A stretch of 64,000 bases of DNA, from positions 62,001 through 126,000 of the forward strand of contig QFPO01000001.1 of the NCBI GenBank assembly GCA_003241385.1, given 5' to 3'. The notes below the pieces were generated by a model. It saw only the letters and a program-made list of their open reading frames with translations, searched no databases and had not been told where the DNA came from. Positions within the stretch are counted from its first letter, which is position 1. Every line of letters begins with the position of its first letter. Made by a program: the position numbers and the translations under genes. This document shows, piece after piece, positions 7,633-16,445 of this stretch. Origin of the DNA: Rhodanobacter denitrificans. Lineage in GTDB: Bacteria > Pseudomonadota > Gammaproteobacteria > Xanthomonadales > Rhodanobacteraceae.

Positions 7633-9006
7633 ATGGCCCTGACCTCCGCCCGCACGCCGCCCGGCGTGCTCGAACTGCTGCCGCTCGATCAGATCGCCTT
7701 CCAGGGCATGCTCGACACGATCCGGCGCAACTACGAGCGCTTCGGCTTCCTGCCGGTCGAAACGCCGGTCATGGAGTATGCCGACGTCCTCCTGACCAAG
7801 TCCGGCGGCGAGACCGAGCGCCAGGTCTATTTCGTGCAGTCCACCGGTGCGCTCGAGAAGAGCGAGCGGCCGGAGCTGGCGCTGCGCTTCGACCTGACCG
7901 TGCCGCTGGCGCGCTACGTCGCCGAGCACGAACACGACCTGAGCTTCCCGTTCCGCCGCTACCAGATGCAGCGCGTTTATCGCGGCGAGCGCGCCCAGCG
8001 CGGACGCTTTCGCGAGTTCTACCAGTGCGACGTCGACGTCGTCGGCAAGGACGCTTTGTCGGTCCGCTACGACGCGGAGATTCCGGCGGTCATCTACAGC
8101 GTGTTCCGCGATCTGGCGATCGGGCCGTTCACGATCCAGCTCAATAACCGCCGCCTGATGCGCGGCTGGTTCGAGGGGCTCGGCATCGCCGACGGCGAGC
8201 GGCAGATGCTGGTGCTGCGCGAGGTCGACAAGCTCGGCAAGCGTGGGCCCGACGCGGTGCGCGAGACGCTGACCGGTGACGGCTTCGGCCTGTCGGGCGA
8301 GGTCGCCGACCGCATCCTCGCGTTCGTACGGGTGCGCTCGACCTCGCTGGCCGACGCGCATATGAAGCTTGCTGCGCTCGGCAGTGGCAGCGAAACCTTC
8401 GAGCAGGGCCGCGCCGAGCTGCGCGAGGTGCTCGATCTGATCCACGCGTTCGGCGTGCCGGAGACGCATTTCGCGCTGAACCTGTCGATCGCGCGCGGTC
8501 TGGACTACTACACCGGCACGGTCTACGAGACGACCTTGAACGACCACCCGCAGATCGGCTCGATCTGCTCGGGCGGCCGTTACGAGAATCTCGCCGGCAA
8601 CTACACCAAATCGCATCTGCCGGGCGTCGGCATCTCGATCGGCGCGACGCGTCTGTACTGGCAACTGCGCGAGGCCGGCCTGATCGGCACGGCGACCAGC
8701 ACGGTCAAGGTGCTCGTCACGCAGATGACGCCGGAGCATCTGCCGCACTATCTCGCGCTCGCCGGCGAGCTGCGCGACGGCGGTATCGCGACCGAGGTCG
8801 TGATGGATCCGTCCAAGCTCGGCAAGCAGTTCAAGTACGCCGACCGTGCCGGCATCCGCTTCGTCGCCGTGCTCGGCGAGGACGAGCTCGCGCGCGGCGT
8901 CGTGACGATCAAGGACCTGCGCCGCGAGGATCAGTTCGAGGTCGCGCGCGCCGAGCTGGCCGCCGCGCTCACGGTCGAGCTCGCGCAGGCCGAGATCACC
9001 GGCTGA
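7633..9006 (+). CDS. hisS: Histidyl-tRNA synthetase
   Basis: The protein is 457 aa. It charges tRNA-His with histidine in the cytoplasm. Class II motif 2 is visible as QRVYRGERAQRGRFREFYQ. The histidine-specific motif GLDYYTGTVYE and the following SGGRYENL are present. The C-terminal anticodon-binding domain begins near VKVLVTQ and ends with KDLRREDQFE. The start ATG is preceded by GAGGAA. Longer in-frame extension upstream is Ala/Arg-rich and unlikely to be translated. The sequence resembles the shorter, archaeal/eukaryotic-like HisRS group more than E. coli HisS in its RPELALRFDLTVPLARY block. Confidence 0.95.
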   Translation: MALTSARTPPGVLELLPLDQIAFQGMLDTIRRNYERFGFLPVETPVMEYADVLLTKSGGETERQVYFVQSTGALEKSERPELALRFDLTVPLARYVAEHEHDLSFPFRRYQMQRVYRGERAQRGRFREFYQCDVDVVGKDALSVRYDAEIPAVIYSVFRDLAIGPFTIQLNNRRLMRGWFEGLGIADGERQMLVLREVDKLGKRGPDAVRETLTGDGFGLSGEVADRILAFVRVRSTSLADAHMKLAALGSGSETFEQGRAELREVLDLIHAFGVPETHFALNLSIARGLDYYTGTVYETTLNDHPQIGSICSGGRYENLAGNYTKSHLPGVGISIGATRLYWQLREAGLIGTATSTVKVLVTQMTPEHLPHYLALAGELRDGGIATEVVMDPSKLGKQFKYADRAGIRFVAVLGEDELARGVVTIKDLRREDQFEVARAELAAALTVELAQAEITG

Positions 9007-9120
9007 GCGTACGCGTCGCCGGACGGCGGTCCGGCGACGCGCCGGCCGGCCCGCCGACCGCCGAAGCGATCGGCGAACAACCGCTTCTTCCGCCAGGCCC
9101 CTTCTTCAGGACATCGTTCC

Positions 9121-11043
9121 ATGCACGCATCTCCGATCCGCCTCGACGGCACGCGCATGACGCGCGCGGAACTGGTCGCCATCGCCCGCGGCAGCGCGGT
9201 CGCGCTCGACGAGGCACAGCTCGCACGCGTCGAGCGCGCGGCGGCATTCCTCGCCGACAAGGTCAACTGCGGCGAACCGGTCTACGGCGTCACGACCGGT
9301 TTCGGCAGCAATGCCGACAAGCTGCTCGGTGCGCATCGTGCGCGCGACGAGCTGCCGGGCGGCAATCCCGAGCAGCGCGAAGGCACGTTGCTGGAGGAAC
9401 TGCAGTACAACCTGATCGTCACGCACGCCGTCTGCGTCGGCCGGCCGCTGTCGGCCGAGGTCGTGCGCGCGATGCTGGCGATCCGCGTCAATACGCTGAT
9501 GCGCGGCCATTCGGGCGTGCGCGTCGAGACGCTGCAGGCGCTGGTCGAGCTGCTCAACCGCGGCGTCGTGCCGGTGGTGCCGGAAAAGGGTTCGGTCGGT
9601 GCCAGCGGCGATCTGGCGCCGCTTTCGCATCTGGCGATCGTGCTGCTCGGCGGCGGCGAAGCCTTCGTCGGCGGCGAGCGCCTGTCCGGCGCCGAGGCGC
9701 TGCGGCGCGTCGGCCTGACGCCGCTGCGGCTGTCGTTCAAGGAAGGACTCGCGCTCAACAACGGCACCGCGCAGATGCTCGCGACCGCCGTGCTCGCGCT
9801 CGACCGGCTCGAGACCCTGCTCGCGACCGCCGATCTCGCCGCGGCGATGACGCTCGATGCGTTCGCCGGGCGCAGCGGTGCGTTGCGGCCGGAGGTCCAT
9901 GCGCTGAGGCCGCATCCGGGTCAGGTCGAGACCGCGCGCCGTGTACGCGCGCTGATCGAAGGTTCGACCCTGGTCGACATTCCGTATCACCTGGTGCCGC
10001 GCTTTCGCACCTGGTCGGCCGAGGCCTGGCAGGGCGCGGACGCCCAGGCGCGACGCTTCGACATCGCCTGGGACTGGGTGCCGAGCAGCCAGCGCCACGG
10101 CCGCGAGGCGTTCTACACGCGCTTCCTGCCGTTCCGCGGCGGCAAGAAACACCAGCCGCAGGACGCCTACTGCCTGCGCTGCATGCCGCAGGTGCACGGT
10201 GCGGTCCGCGACGCCTGGATGCAGGCCTGCCGCATCGTCGACGTCGAACTCAATGCGGTCACCGACAATCCGCTGATCTTCCCGGACGCCGACGATCCGG
10301 TCTACGCCGAGGGCAGGGCGGCCGGACGGCCGCAGCACATCGAGGATCAGGTGGTCTCGGCCGGTCATTTCCACGGCATGCCGCTGGCGCTCGCGATGAG
10401 CTACGTCAAGGCGGCGCTGCCGGTGCTGGCCTCGATCTCCGAGCGGCGCCTCGCCAAGCTGGTCGACCCGGCGACCAACGACGGACTGCCGGCGTTCCTG
10501 ATCGGCAACGAGGACGCGACCGATTCGGGTTTCATGATCGTGCAGTACACGGCCGCGGCCCTGGTCAACGATCTGGCGACGCGCGCGCATCCGGCCAGCG
10601 TCTACTCGGTGCCGACCAGTGCGAACGCCGAAGACCACGTCTCGATGGGTACCAACGAGGCGCGCCACGTGCTCGAGATGACCGAGGATCTGGGCCACGT
10701 GCTCGCGCTGGAGCTCTACACCGCGGCGCAGGCGCTGGAGTATCGGCAGGACATGCTCAACGCCGCACGCGATCTTGCCGTACGCGGCGGCTGGCAGGCG
10801 CTGGCGGCCAAGATCGGCCAGGCACCGCGCGAGGGCGAGCCCGGCCGCGCGGCATTCGAGTCGGAGGTGCAGGCGCTGCGCGACGCGCTCGCCGACAGCC
10901 GCGATTTCCACGCCGGCGCGCCGGTGCGCCGCGCGCTGGCGACGATCCGCACGCACATCGACTTCATGCAGCGCGACCGCGCGATGGACGGTGACGTGCG
11001 TGCGATCTGCGCACTGATCGCGACCGGCGACCTCGTCCGCTGA
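9121..11043 (+). CDS. Aromatic amino acid ammonia-lyase (histidine ammonia-lyase-like), long form
   Basis: The protein is 640 aa, well above the roughly 510 aa of ordinary HutH. The electrophilic MIO cofactor would form from Ala161-Ser162-Gly163 in GSVGASGDLAPLSHLA. Other active-site elements are present: Tyr55 in YGVTTGFGS, His102 in NLIVTHAVCVG, an ALNNGTAQ block, QDAYCLRCMPQVHG, a HFHG block with the aromatic residue, and EDHVSMG. The enzyme should deaminate an aromatic amino acid, with histidine to urocanate the default guess. The extra length comes from an insert between PHPGQ and QDAY (about residues 285-345) plus a longer C-terminus. No other hut genes are nearby, so the substrate is uncertain (His, Phe or Tyr). 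Confidence 0.8.
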   Translation: MHASPIRLDGTRMTRAELVAIARGSAVALDEAQLARVERAAAFLADKVNCGEPVYGVTTGFGSNADKLLGAHRARDELPGGNPEQREGTLLEELQYNLIVTHAVCVGRPLSAEVVRAMLAIRVNTLMRGHSGVRVETLQALVELLNRGVVPVVPEKGSVGASGDLAPLSHLAIVLLGGGEAFVGGERLSGAEALRRVGLTPLRLSFKEGLALNNGTAQMLATAVLALDRLETLLATADLAAAMTLDAFAGRSGALRPEVHALRPHPGQVETARRVRALIEGSTLVDIPYHLVPRFRTWSAEAWQGADAQARRFDIAWDWVPSSQRHGREAFYTRFLPFRGGKKHQPQDAYCLRCMPQVHGAVRDAWMQACRIVDVELNAVTDNPLIFPDADDPVYAEGRAAGRPQHIEDQVVSAGHFHGMPLALAMSYVKAALPVLASISERRLAKLVDPATNDGLPAFLIGNEDATDSGFMIVQYTAAALVNDLATRAHPASVYSVPTSANAEDHVSMGTNEARHVLEMTEDLGHVLALELYTAAQALEYRQDMLNAARDLAVRGGWQALAAKIGQAPREGEPGRAAFESEVQALRDALADSRDFHAGAPVRRALATIRTHIDFMQRDRAMDGDVRAICALIATGDLVR

Positions 11044-11064
11044 AGACGGACGAGGTCGCGACGG

Positions 11065-12789
11065 TCAGCGCGACTCGAAGCCGTCGGCGAACAGCCGGTC
11101 CTCGCCGATGATCTCGATGAAGACCGCATCGGGCGTGCCGGCGGTGCCGCCGTTGCGCGCATTGGTGCCCTGGATCCAGACCAGATGCTTGCCCGGTGCG
11201 AGACCGGCGGTCGGAATCGTGACCTCGACCGTCTCGGCCGTCGCGTTGAAGCTGCCGTCGACCGCGTGCGCGGCGATCGCGACCGCGTCGCTGTGCCACG
11301 GCGGTACGTCGAGGTAGGCCTGCGCGCCGGTGATCGCGTAGCTGGTCTCCGCGCCGTTGTCCTGGTTGTAGCGCGTATCGTCGATCGTCGCGCGCAGCGT
11401 CACCGCGGTGCCGGCGGTCACACGCAAGAGGTCGGTCGTCAGATCGCGTGCGTCGGGACCCTGCGGCCACTGGTACGGGCGGCGCGCCGCGCGCGCGGCG
11501 TAGAGCAGCGCCGACAGGTTGTGCGGCAGCGTCGCATTCTCGAACTCGTTGCAGCTCTCGAAGAACTCGACGCCGAGTTCGATCGTGTAGGCGGCCGCGC
11601 CGAGATAGCCGTAGACGGTGTCGACCGTCGTGCCACGGGTCGGGTAGAGCTCGATCGACTGCATCGGCCAGTAGTCGTTGAACCAGGCCAGACGGCGTCC
11701 CATGCGCCGCAGCGGCGCATCGTTCGAGGTCGCGGTCTCGACGTCGCCCCACGGCCACAGCACCAGCTGCGAATAGCTGTGGATGTCGAAGAACAGGCCC
11801 GAGTAGTCCTCCGGCGCGGGATCGGACAGGCTCGCGCCGCGCCGGTCGGGCAGGGCGCCGCCGCTGCAGTTGCCGCTGCCGTCGCAGCTGCCGGCGGTGT
11901 ACGCGACGAGGTTGCGCGTCTCGGGCTCCGATCCGGCAGCCGGACCGCGGAACGTCTGGTCGCAGCGTTCCGTGCTCGAACCGCCGGTGCCGCTCCAGTG
12001 GAACGGGAAGTTGCGGTTCAAGTCGACGCCGGGCTGGCTGAAGCTGGTCGGCGTGCCGGGGCAGAACGCGTCCTCGACATTGGTGTTCTTGCGCCAGCCG
12101 ATACCGGTCTCGGCACGCTTGCGACCGTCCGGATTGGCGTGGACGATGAAGCGGAAATCGACGTGGTCGACCAGCCAGGTACTGAGCGGATCGGTGCCGT
12201 AGCCGGCGACGAGCCCTTCGGCCATCCGCATCAGCAATTCGGCAGGCGTGTATTCGCGTGCGTGGATCGATCCGTACATGACCATGCGCGGGCGGTCCGG
12301 ATCGTCGGCCACGGTGTCCAGATTGGTCACGCGCAGCGCGCGCATCTCGTAGCCGGCGTCCGGATTGCGCTCGCGCTCCCAGGTCGGCCCGATCGTCTCG
12401 ACCTCGGTTAGCGCCGGATGCGCGGCGACCAGCGCGTCGATCGAGCCGGCGGTCTCCTCGACCGTGCGATAGCAGGCATAGCCCGGAATCGCCTGCGGCG
12501 TATCGGCCGTTTCGACCGCGGCGCGGAACGCGCGCAGCTTGGCGGTGGCGACCATGTCCACGCGTACGTCGAGACCGGCCTCGGTCAGCGCGGCGATGCC
12601 GGCCTCGTCGGTGTCGACGCGGATCAGGCGGCGGACCGGGTCGATCTGCAGATGCTGGAAGCGCGCGCCGAGGCGGTCGACGACCGCACGGTCGTCGAAC
12701 GGCGCTTCGACGAACCAGTCCGCGGCGCGGACGAGCGGACTGCCGCCGGCGGCCAGCAGCGCCAGCGCGAGGGTGCACGGTCTGATCAT
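11065..12789 (-). CDS. Secreted M14 zinc carboxypeptidase with C-terminal FADGFE tail
   Basis: The protein is 574 aa with a signal peptide (LALALLAAG, cleavage near AADW). The M14 zinc site is visible: His176 and Glu179 in SIHAREYTPAEL and a later His in FFDIHSYSQ. The catalytic glutamate lies in YTIELGVEF. DLNRNFPFHW and HANPDGR are further family motifs for carboxyl-terminus recognition. A C-terminal beta-sandwich follows (about residues 450-560) and the chain ends DRLFADGFESR. It should remove C-terminal residues from peptides outside the cytoplasm. The start was taken at MIRP; an upstream in-frame ATG would add a non-signal-like leader. It is divergent from the 12951 gene. Confidence 0.88.
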   Translation of the reverse strand: MIRPCTLALALLAAGGSPLVRAADWFVEAPFDDRAVVDRLGARFQHLQIDPVRRLIRVDTDEAGIAALTEAGLDVRVDMVATAKLRAFRAAVETADTPQAIPGYACYRTVEETAGSIDALVAAHPALTEVETIGPTWERERNPDAGYEMRALRVTNLDTVADDPDRPRMVMYGSIHAREYTPAELLMRMAEGLVAGYGTDPLSTWLVDHVDFRFIVHANPDGRKRAETGIGWRKNTNVEDAFCPGTPTSFSQPGVDLNRNFPFHWSGTGGSSTERCDQTFRGPAAGSEPETRNLVAYTAGSCDGSGNCSGGALPDRRGASLSDPAPEDYSGLFFDIHSYSQLVLWPWGDVETATSNDAPLRRMGRRLAWFNDYWPMQSIELYPTRGTTVDTVYGYLGAAAYTIELGVEFFESCNEFENATLPHNLSALLYAARAARRPYQWPQGPDARDLTTDLLRVTAGTAVTLRATIDDTRYNQDNGAETSYAITGAQAYLDVPPWHSDAVAIAAHAVDGSFNATAETVEVTIPTAGLAPGKHLVWIQGTNARNGGTAGTPDAVFIEIIGEDRLFADGFESR

Positions 12790-12950
12790 CGATCGATGGA
12801 CTCTGGAAAAAAGGCGGCCGACAGCATGTTCCCGCGCACCCGTCCGGTCAACTGGACGTCCCGGCCCGGCCGTGCAGCGGCACTGCAGCAAGAACCGCCG
12901 CCGGCAACCTGCTAGGCTGCCGCCGACCAGCGGCACCGGAGGGCGGGGAT

Positions 12951-13403
12951 ATGCACTATCGTGGGGTACTGGTGGGCCTGGCGATCTGGGCCGTCAGCGG
13001 TGCGGCGCTCGCCGACGGAGAACCGACCGTCGAGCAGCGCCTCAAGGCGCTCGAGCAGCGCGTGATCGAACTGGAGCGACGGCTCGACGCGCCGCAGCCG
13101 GCCGCCGCCCCGGCGCCGCCTGCGCCGGGGCGCGCACCGGCGTCGTCACGGGCTGCGCCCGCGGCCGCTGTGGCACCGTCCGCCGCCGCCGAGCCTGTAC
13201 CGGCAGCGGCGCCGGTCGCGGCCGACTGGCAGGCGCTGCGCAAGGGCATGACCTGGAGCCAGGTCTCGGCCGTGCTCGGCAAGCCCGGCAAGAAGCGCAT
13301 CGGCGTGATGTCCGAGATCTGGTTCTACCCGGACGCCGACGGCGGCAGCGTCGAGTTCGATCGCGACGGCCGCGTTTCCGGCTGGAACGAACCGCCGCGC
13401 TGA
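12951..13403 (+). CDS. Exported coiled-coil protein with SmpA/BamE-like C-terminal domain
   Basis: The protein is 150 aa. It begins with a signal peptide ending near ALA-DGEP. A short coiled coil follows (RLKALEQRVIELERRL), resembling the first part of YbgF-like proteins. Then comes a Pro/Ala-rich linker of about 45 residues. The C-terminal 55 residues (WQALRKGMTWSQVSAVLGKPGK, IWFYPDADGGSVEFDRDGRV) match the small SmpA/OmlA/BLIP-like fold in envelope proteins. It is likely periplasmic. A strong GGAGG-type ribosome binding site supports the start. Function is unknown. Confidence 0.75.
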   Translation: MHYRGVLVGLAIWAVSGAALADGEPTVEQRLKALEQRVIELERRLDAPQPAAAPAPPAPGRAPASSRAAPAAAVAPSAAAEPVPAAAPVAADWQALRKGMTWSQVSAVLGKPGKKRIGVMSEIWFYPDADGGSVEFDRDGRVSGWNEPPR

Positions 13404-13434
13404 GGCGGCGACTGCGCGCCGTGTGCCGGCGCGC

Positions 13435-14922
13435 TCAGTCGGAGGGGCGTCGTGCGTCGGCCGGCGCGGCTGATGCGGCTTCGCCGGCGGCCGGCGTGCC
13501 GTGCGTGAACGGCATCGCGGGTCCCAGCTCGAGTTGCGTTTGCCAGCGGGCGAGCTGCGCCTCGATCGCCGGTGTCGTCGCGATCTGCGGCTCGGACGGC
13601 GTCTCGATGCCGTCGGCGCGTTCGCGCTGCGCGATCACCTCGCGTGCGAGCGCGAACGCCTCCGGCAGCGAAGCCGTGCGATTCAGCGCTTCGTCGAGGA
13701 AGGCTCGTCCGAAGTACGTGATGTCGGCATCGGCGCCGCAGCCGAACGAGGTGCGGTCCGCACGCGCGGCGGTGATCACGAGCGTGTTTTCGTCGCGCAG
13801 CGCGTCGACGAAGCCGCCCGAATAGCAGGCCGACACGATCACGACGCGCCAGCGCGGCCGAGGCGTCGCGTCGAGCGCGTCGGCCAGCTCATCGGGTCCG
13901 ATCGCGTCGAGCGGCAGCGGCGGCAGATTCACGTGCAGATGGTGGTCCTCGCTGCCGTGGCTGGTCAGGAACACGAGCAGGATGTCTTCCTCCGGATCCA
14001 CCACCGCGGCGATGCCGTCGATCGCCCAGGTCAGATTGGTCAGCGTCGCGAGCGGGGCGGTTTCGATCGTGGCCGGGTGATTGATCAGCGTCAGTACGCG
14101 GCCGGCCGCGTCGAAGCGCTGCGAGAACAGCCGCTCGACATGTTCGACCTCGTTGCGGAAGACCGATTCGGTGCCGTCACCGGCGAACGCGACCACGTAC
14201 AGATCGACCACACCGGGACGCTGCGGCGCGAGACGTGCCAGCGCCTCGTCGATGCGCTGCGGTTGCGCATAGAGCACTTGCTCGGGGCTGATCGAATCGA
14301 AACCGTCGCCTGCGGCGCGCGGATCGTTCGCATCCGTCGCCAGCGGCGCGATGGAGCGCAATGGCAACGCCTGTGGCAGCCAGTACCCGGATACCTCGAG
14401 CAGCACGAAGGTGCAGACCGCGCCGAGCAATGCCGGCAGCCAGCGCGCGCCGAGGTGGCGCGCCAGACGCAAGGCGGCCAGCCACCACCAGGCGGCGACG
14501 ATCCACTGGGCGATCTCGGCGATACGTGCCGCTTCGCGCAGCGCCGGCGCCAGCGCCGAGAACAGGGCCCATGCTGCCACCCAGGTGATCAGATTCACGA
14601 CCAGCAGCGTGGCGGCGAGCCATGCGGCGACCTGCCAGAGCATACGCTCGCGGCCGGCGAAGCGGACCGTGGCCCAGCTTGCGGCCAGCAGCAGCGCGAT
14701 CTGCGCGAGCCAGGTGAGGATGCCTTCTGCGGAGACGCGCCAGGGAGGTGCCGCCAAGAGGCTCGCGAATACACCGCCCAACAGCAGATCGGCGATGCAC
14801 AGCGCGAAGAACACGGCCGGTCCTTCGTCGGCCGGTGCCGCGATCCGCGCGCGCGCGCCGAGCGGCCTGGCCAGCAGCAGGATGCGGCAGCCGGCGGCCA
14901 GGCTCGCGAACAGTCGTCTCAT
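13435..14922 (-). CDS. Membrane-anchored C13 (legumain-like) cysteine peptidase
   Basis: The protein is 495 aa. The N-terminal half has about five hydrophobic helices between residues 5 and 175 (for example FFALCIADLLLGGVFASLL, LLVVNLITWVAAWALF). The C-terminal half is a C13-family peptidase with the catalytic pair in LVFLTSHGSEDH (His) and VVIVSACYSGGF (Cys). It ends in a Pro/Ala tail. Bacterial C13 proteins are thought to cleave after Asn or Asp, but their substrates are mostly unknown. The start codon overlaps the mtnC stop as ATGA, so translation is coupled to mtnC despite no obvious metabolic link. Confidence 0.85.
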   Translation of the reverse strand: MRRLFASLAAGCRILLLARPLGARARIAAPADEGPAVFFALCIADLLLGGVFASLLAAPPWRVSAEGILTWLAQIALLLAASWATVRFAGRERMLWQVAAWLAATLLVVNLITWVAAWALFSALAPALREAARIAEIAQWIVAAWWWLAALRLARHLGARWLPALLGAVCTFVLLEVSGYWLPQALPLRSIAPLATDANDPRAAGDGFDSISPEQVLYAQPQRIDEALARLAPQRPGVVDLYVVAFAGDGTESVFRNEVEHVERLFSQRFDAAGRVLTLINHPATIETAPLATLTNLTWAIDGIAAVVDPEEDILLVFLTSHGSEDHHLHVNLPPLPLDAIGPDELADALDATPRPRWRVVIVSACYSGGFVDALRDENTLVITAARADRTSFGCGADADITYFGRAFLDEALNRTASLPEAFALAREVIAQRERADGIETPSEPQIATTPAIEAQLARWQTQLELGPAMPFTHGTPAAGEAASAAPADARRPSD

Positions 14923-15608
14923 CCGGTCGCGATGGCGTCGAAATCGCTCACGCAGGGATGGGCGGCATCGGCGGGACAGACCGCCGGCGCGCGCGCGATC
15001 AGCGTCGTGCGCAGACCGGCGATGCGTGCGGCGTCGAGTTCCTCGACGACATCGGACAGGAACAGGATGTGGGCGGGCGCCTCGCCGATCGCTTCGGCGA
15101 TGCGCAGGTACGAGTCGGCGACGCGCTTGGGGCCGGTCTCGGTGTCGAAGAAGCCGGCGAACAGCGCTGCCAGATCGCCGGCGTCGCTGTGCCCGAAGAA
15201 CAGCTGCTGCGCCGGAACCGAGCCCGACGAATAGACGTACAGCCGCAGGCCGTCGGCGCGCCACTGGCGCAGCCGTGCCGGCACCTCCGGATAGACGTGC
15301 GCCTTGAACTCGCCGGCCGTGTAGCCTTCCTCCCAGATCAGCCCCTGCAGCGCCTTGAGCGCGGTGGACTTGCGATCCAGATCGATCCAGTGCTGCAGCA
15401 GGTCGATCATCTCCTGCTGAGTGGCCGACACCAGTTCGGCCTCCTTGGCCGCCTCGTGCAACCAGTGCTGCACGTCGGGCCGGTCGGCATGCGTGCTGAC
15501 GAAGGCCGGCAGACGCTTGCGCGCATACGGAAACAGCACGTCCTTGACGAAGTCGATCGAACTGGTGGTGCCTTCGATGTCGGTGAGTATCGCGCGGATT
15601 TCGGGCAT
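14919..15608 (-). CDS. mtnC: Enolase-phosphatase E1 of methionine salvage
   Basis: The protein is 229 aa, normal for the family. This HAD enzyme converts 2,3-diketo-5-methylthiopentyl-1-phosphate to the acireductone in two steps. HAD motif I is ILTDIEGTTSSI. YVYSSGSVPAQQLFFGH is motif II. LFLSDVVEELDAA is motif III. The ATG start gives MPEIRAILTD; longer extension upstream is not conserved-looking. It lies downstream of mtnB-mtnD but is separated from them by two small genes on the opposite strand. Confidence 0.93.
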   Translation of the reverse strand: MPEIRAILTDIEGTTSSIDFVKDVLFPYARKRLPAFVSTHADRPDVQHWLHEAAKEAELVSATQQEMIDLLQHWIDLDRKSTALKALQGLIWEEGYTAGEFKAHVYPEVPARLRQWRADGLRLYVYSSGSVPAQQLFFGHSDAGDLAALFAGFFDTETGPKRVADSYLRIAEAIGEAPAHILFLSDVVEELDAARIAGLRTTLIARAPAVCPADAAHPCVSDFDAIATG

Positions 15609-15770
15609 GTCCGGTCCTGTAAGCAAAGCCTGCCCGAAGCGTAGCAGGAGCGGGCGAACGACGGCATGCACGAACGTGACGTCGGTCACCGTGATCGAGG
15701 TTCGCGGGTTGTCAGCACGGGCGCGCCGGCTTAAGGTCGCGCCCCCCTCACGAAACCCGGATCATCCCTG

Positions 15771-16055
15771 ATGAACAGGATTCTCTCTCTCGCGGCCACA
15801 CTCGCGCTGGCCGCTCCGTCGCTCGTCCTCGCCGGCCAGGCCGACATCTGCTACAGCACCGCGACGCCGTCGCTGCCGTCGCCGCCGCCGCCCGACAACG
15901 CCACGGTGTTCCATTGCCCGCAGGCCGGCAGCCACACCGTGCCGGAGCTCGCCGCGCTCGGCTGGCAGATCGTGCAGATGTCGCCGGTGACCACGCCGGG
16001 CGCCGATCCGACGTTTCCGGACATCAGCGTTCAGCTGATCGTGCAGAAGCCGTGA
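15771..16055 (+). CDS. Small secreted cysteine-containing protein, tandem copy 1
   Basis: The protein is 94 aa. It has a signal peptide (ILSLAATLALAAPSLVLAG). The mature part has DICYS, FHCPQAG, TVPELAALGWQIVQMSPV. This core is repeated in the next gene, so the two are paralogues. The two cysteines (in DICYS and FHCPQ) may form a disulfide. This copy ends at IVQKP without the F-x-x-GF tail of its partner. No known family was recognised. The gene splits the mtn genes on the opposite strand. It ends GTGA-overlapping with copy 2. Confidence 0.75.
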   Translation: MNRILSLAATLALAAPSLVLAGQADICYSTATPSLPSPPPPDNATVFHCPQAGSHTVPELAALGWQIVQMSPVTTPGADPTFPDISVQLIVQKP

Positions 16056-16354
16056 CGACGCGCGGCGCTTCGATCGCGCTCGCGCTCGCCGCGGTGTTCG
16101 CCGTAGCCGGTGTCTCGGCCGCGCGCGTCGACATCTGCTACAGCGAGGTCGCGGCACCCGATGCGGCACCGCCGACGTCGGCGACGCCGTTCACCTGTCC
16201 GCAGGCCGGAATCAAGACCGTTCCGCAGCTCGCAGCGGCCGGCTGGCGCGTCATCAGAATGACCCCGGTGACCGTCAGCAGCGGTGGTTTCGGCGTGCGC
16301 CAGCAGCTGCTGATCCGCGACGACACCGTATTCGCCAGCGGCTTCGATGCCTGA
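16052..16354 (+). CDS. Small secreted cysteine-containing protein, tandem copy 2, with C-terminal FASGFD tail
   Basis: The protein is 100 aa from a GTG start that overlaps the previous stop as GTGA; this start yields a good signal peptide (ALALAAVFAVAGVSAA). The mature core DICYSEV, FTCPQAG, TVPQLAAAGWRVIRMTPVT parallels copy 1. It then extends to a C-terminus, DDTVFASGFDA, matching the tail of larger exported proteins in the window. An in-frame ATG at 15914 exists but lies inside copy 1 and gives a leader without signal character. Confidence 0.7.
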   Translation: MTTRGASIALALAAVFAVAGVSAARVDICYSEVAAPDAAPPTSATPFTCPQAGIKTVPQLAAAGWRVIRMTPVTVSSGGFGVRQQLLIRDDTVFASGFDA

Positions 16355-16445
16355 CCGGCCACGGCCCGCCTCGCGCGGGCCGTGCTTGTGCCTGGTGTGA
16401 ACGAGTGAGGCCTGCGGCCCCGCCGGATCGTGCAGGTGCCCGGAT

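Noticed and set aside
9121..11043. Calling the lyase HutH outright
   Set aside because: Length, insert and lack of hut neighbours leave the substrate open, so only the family is given.
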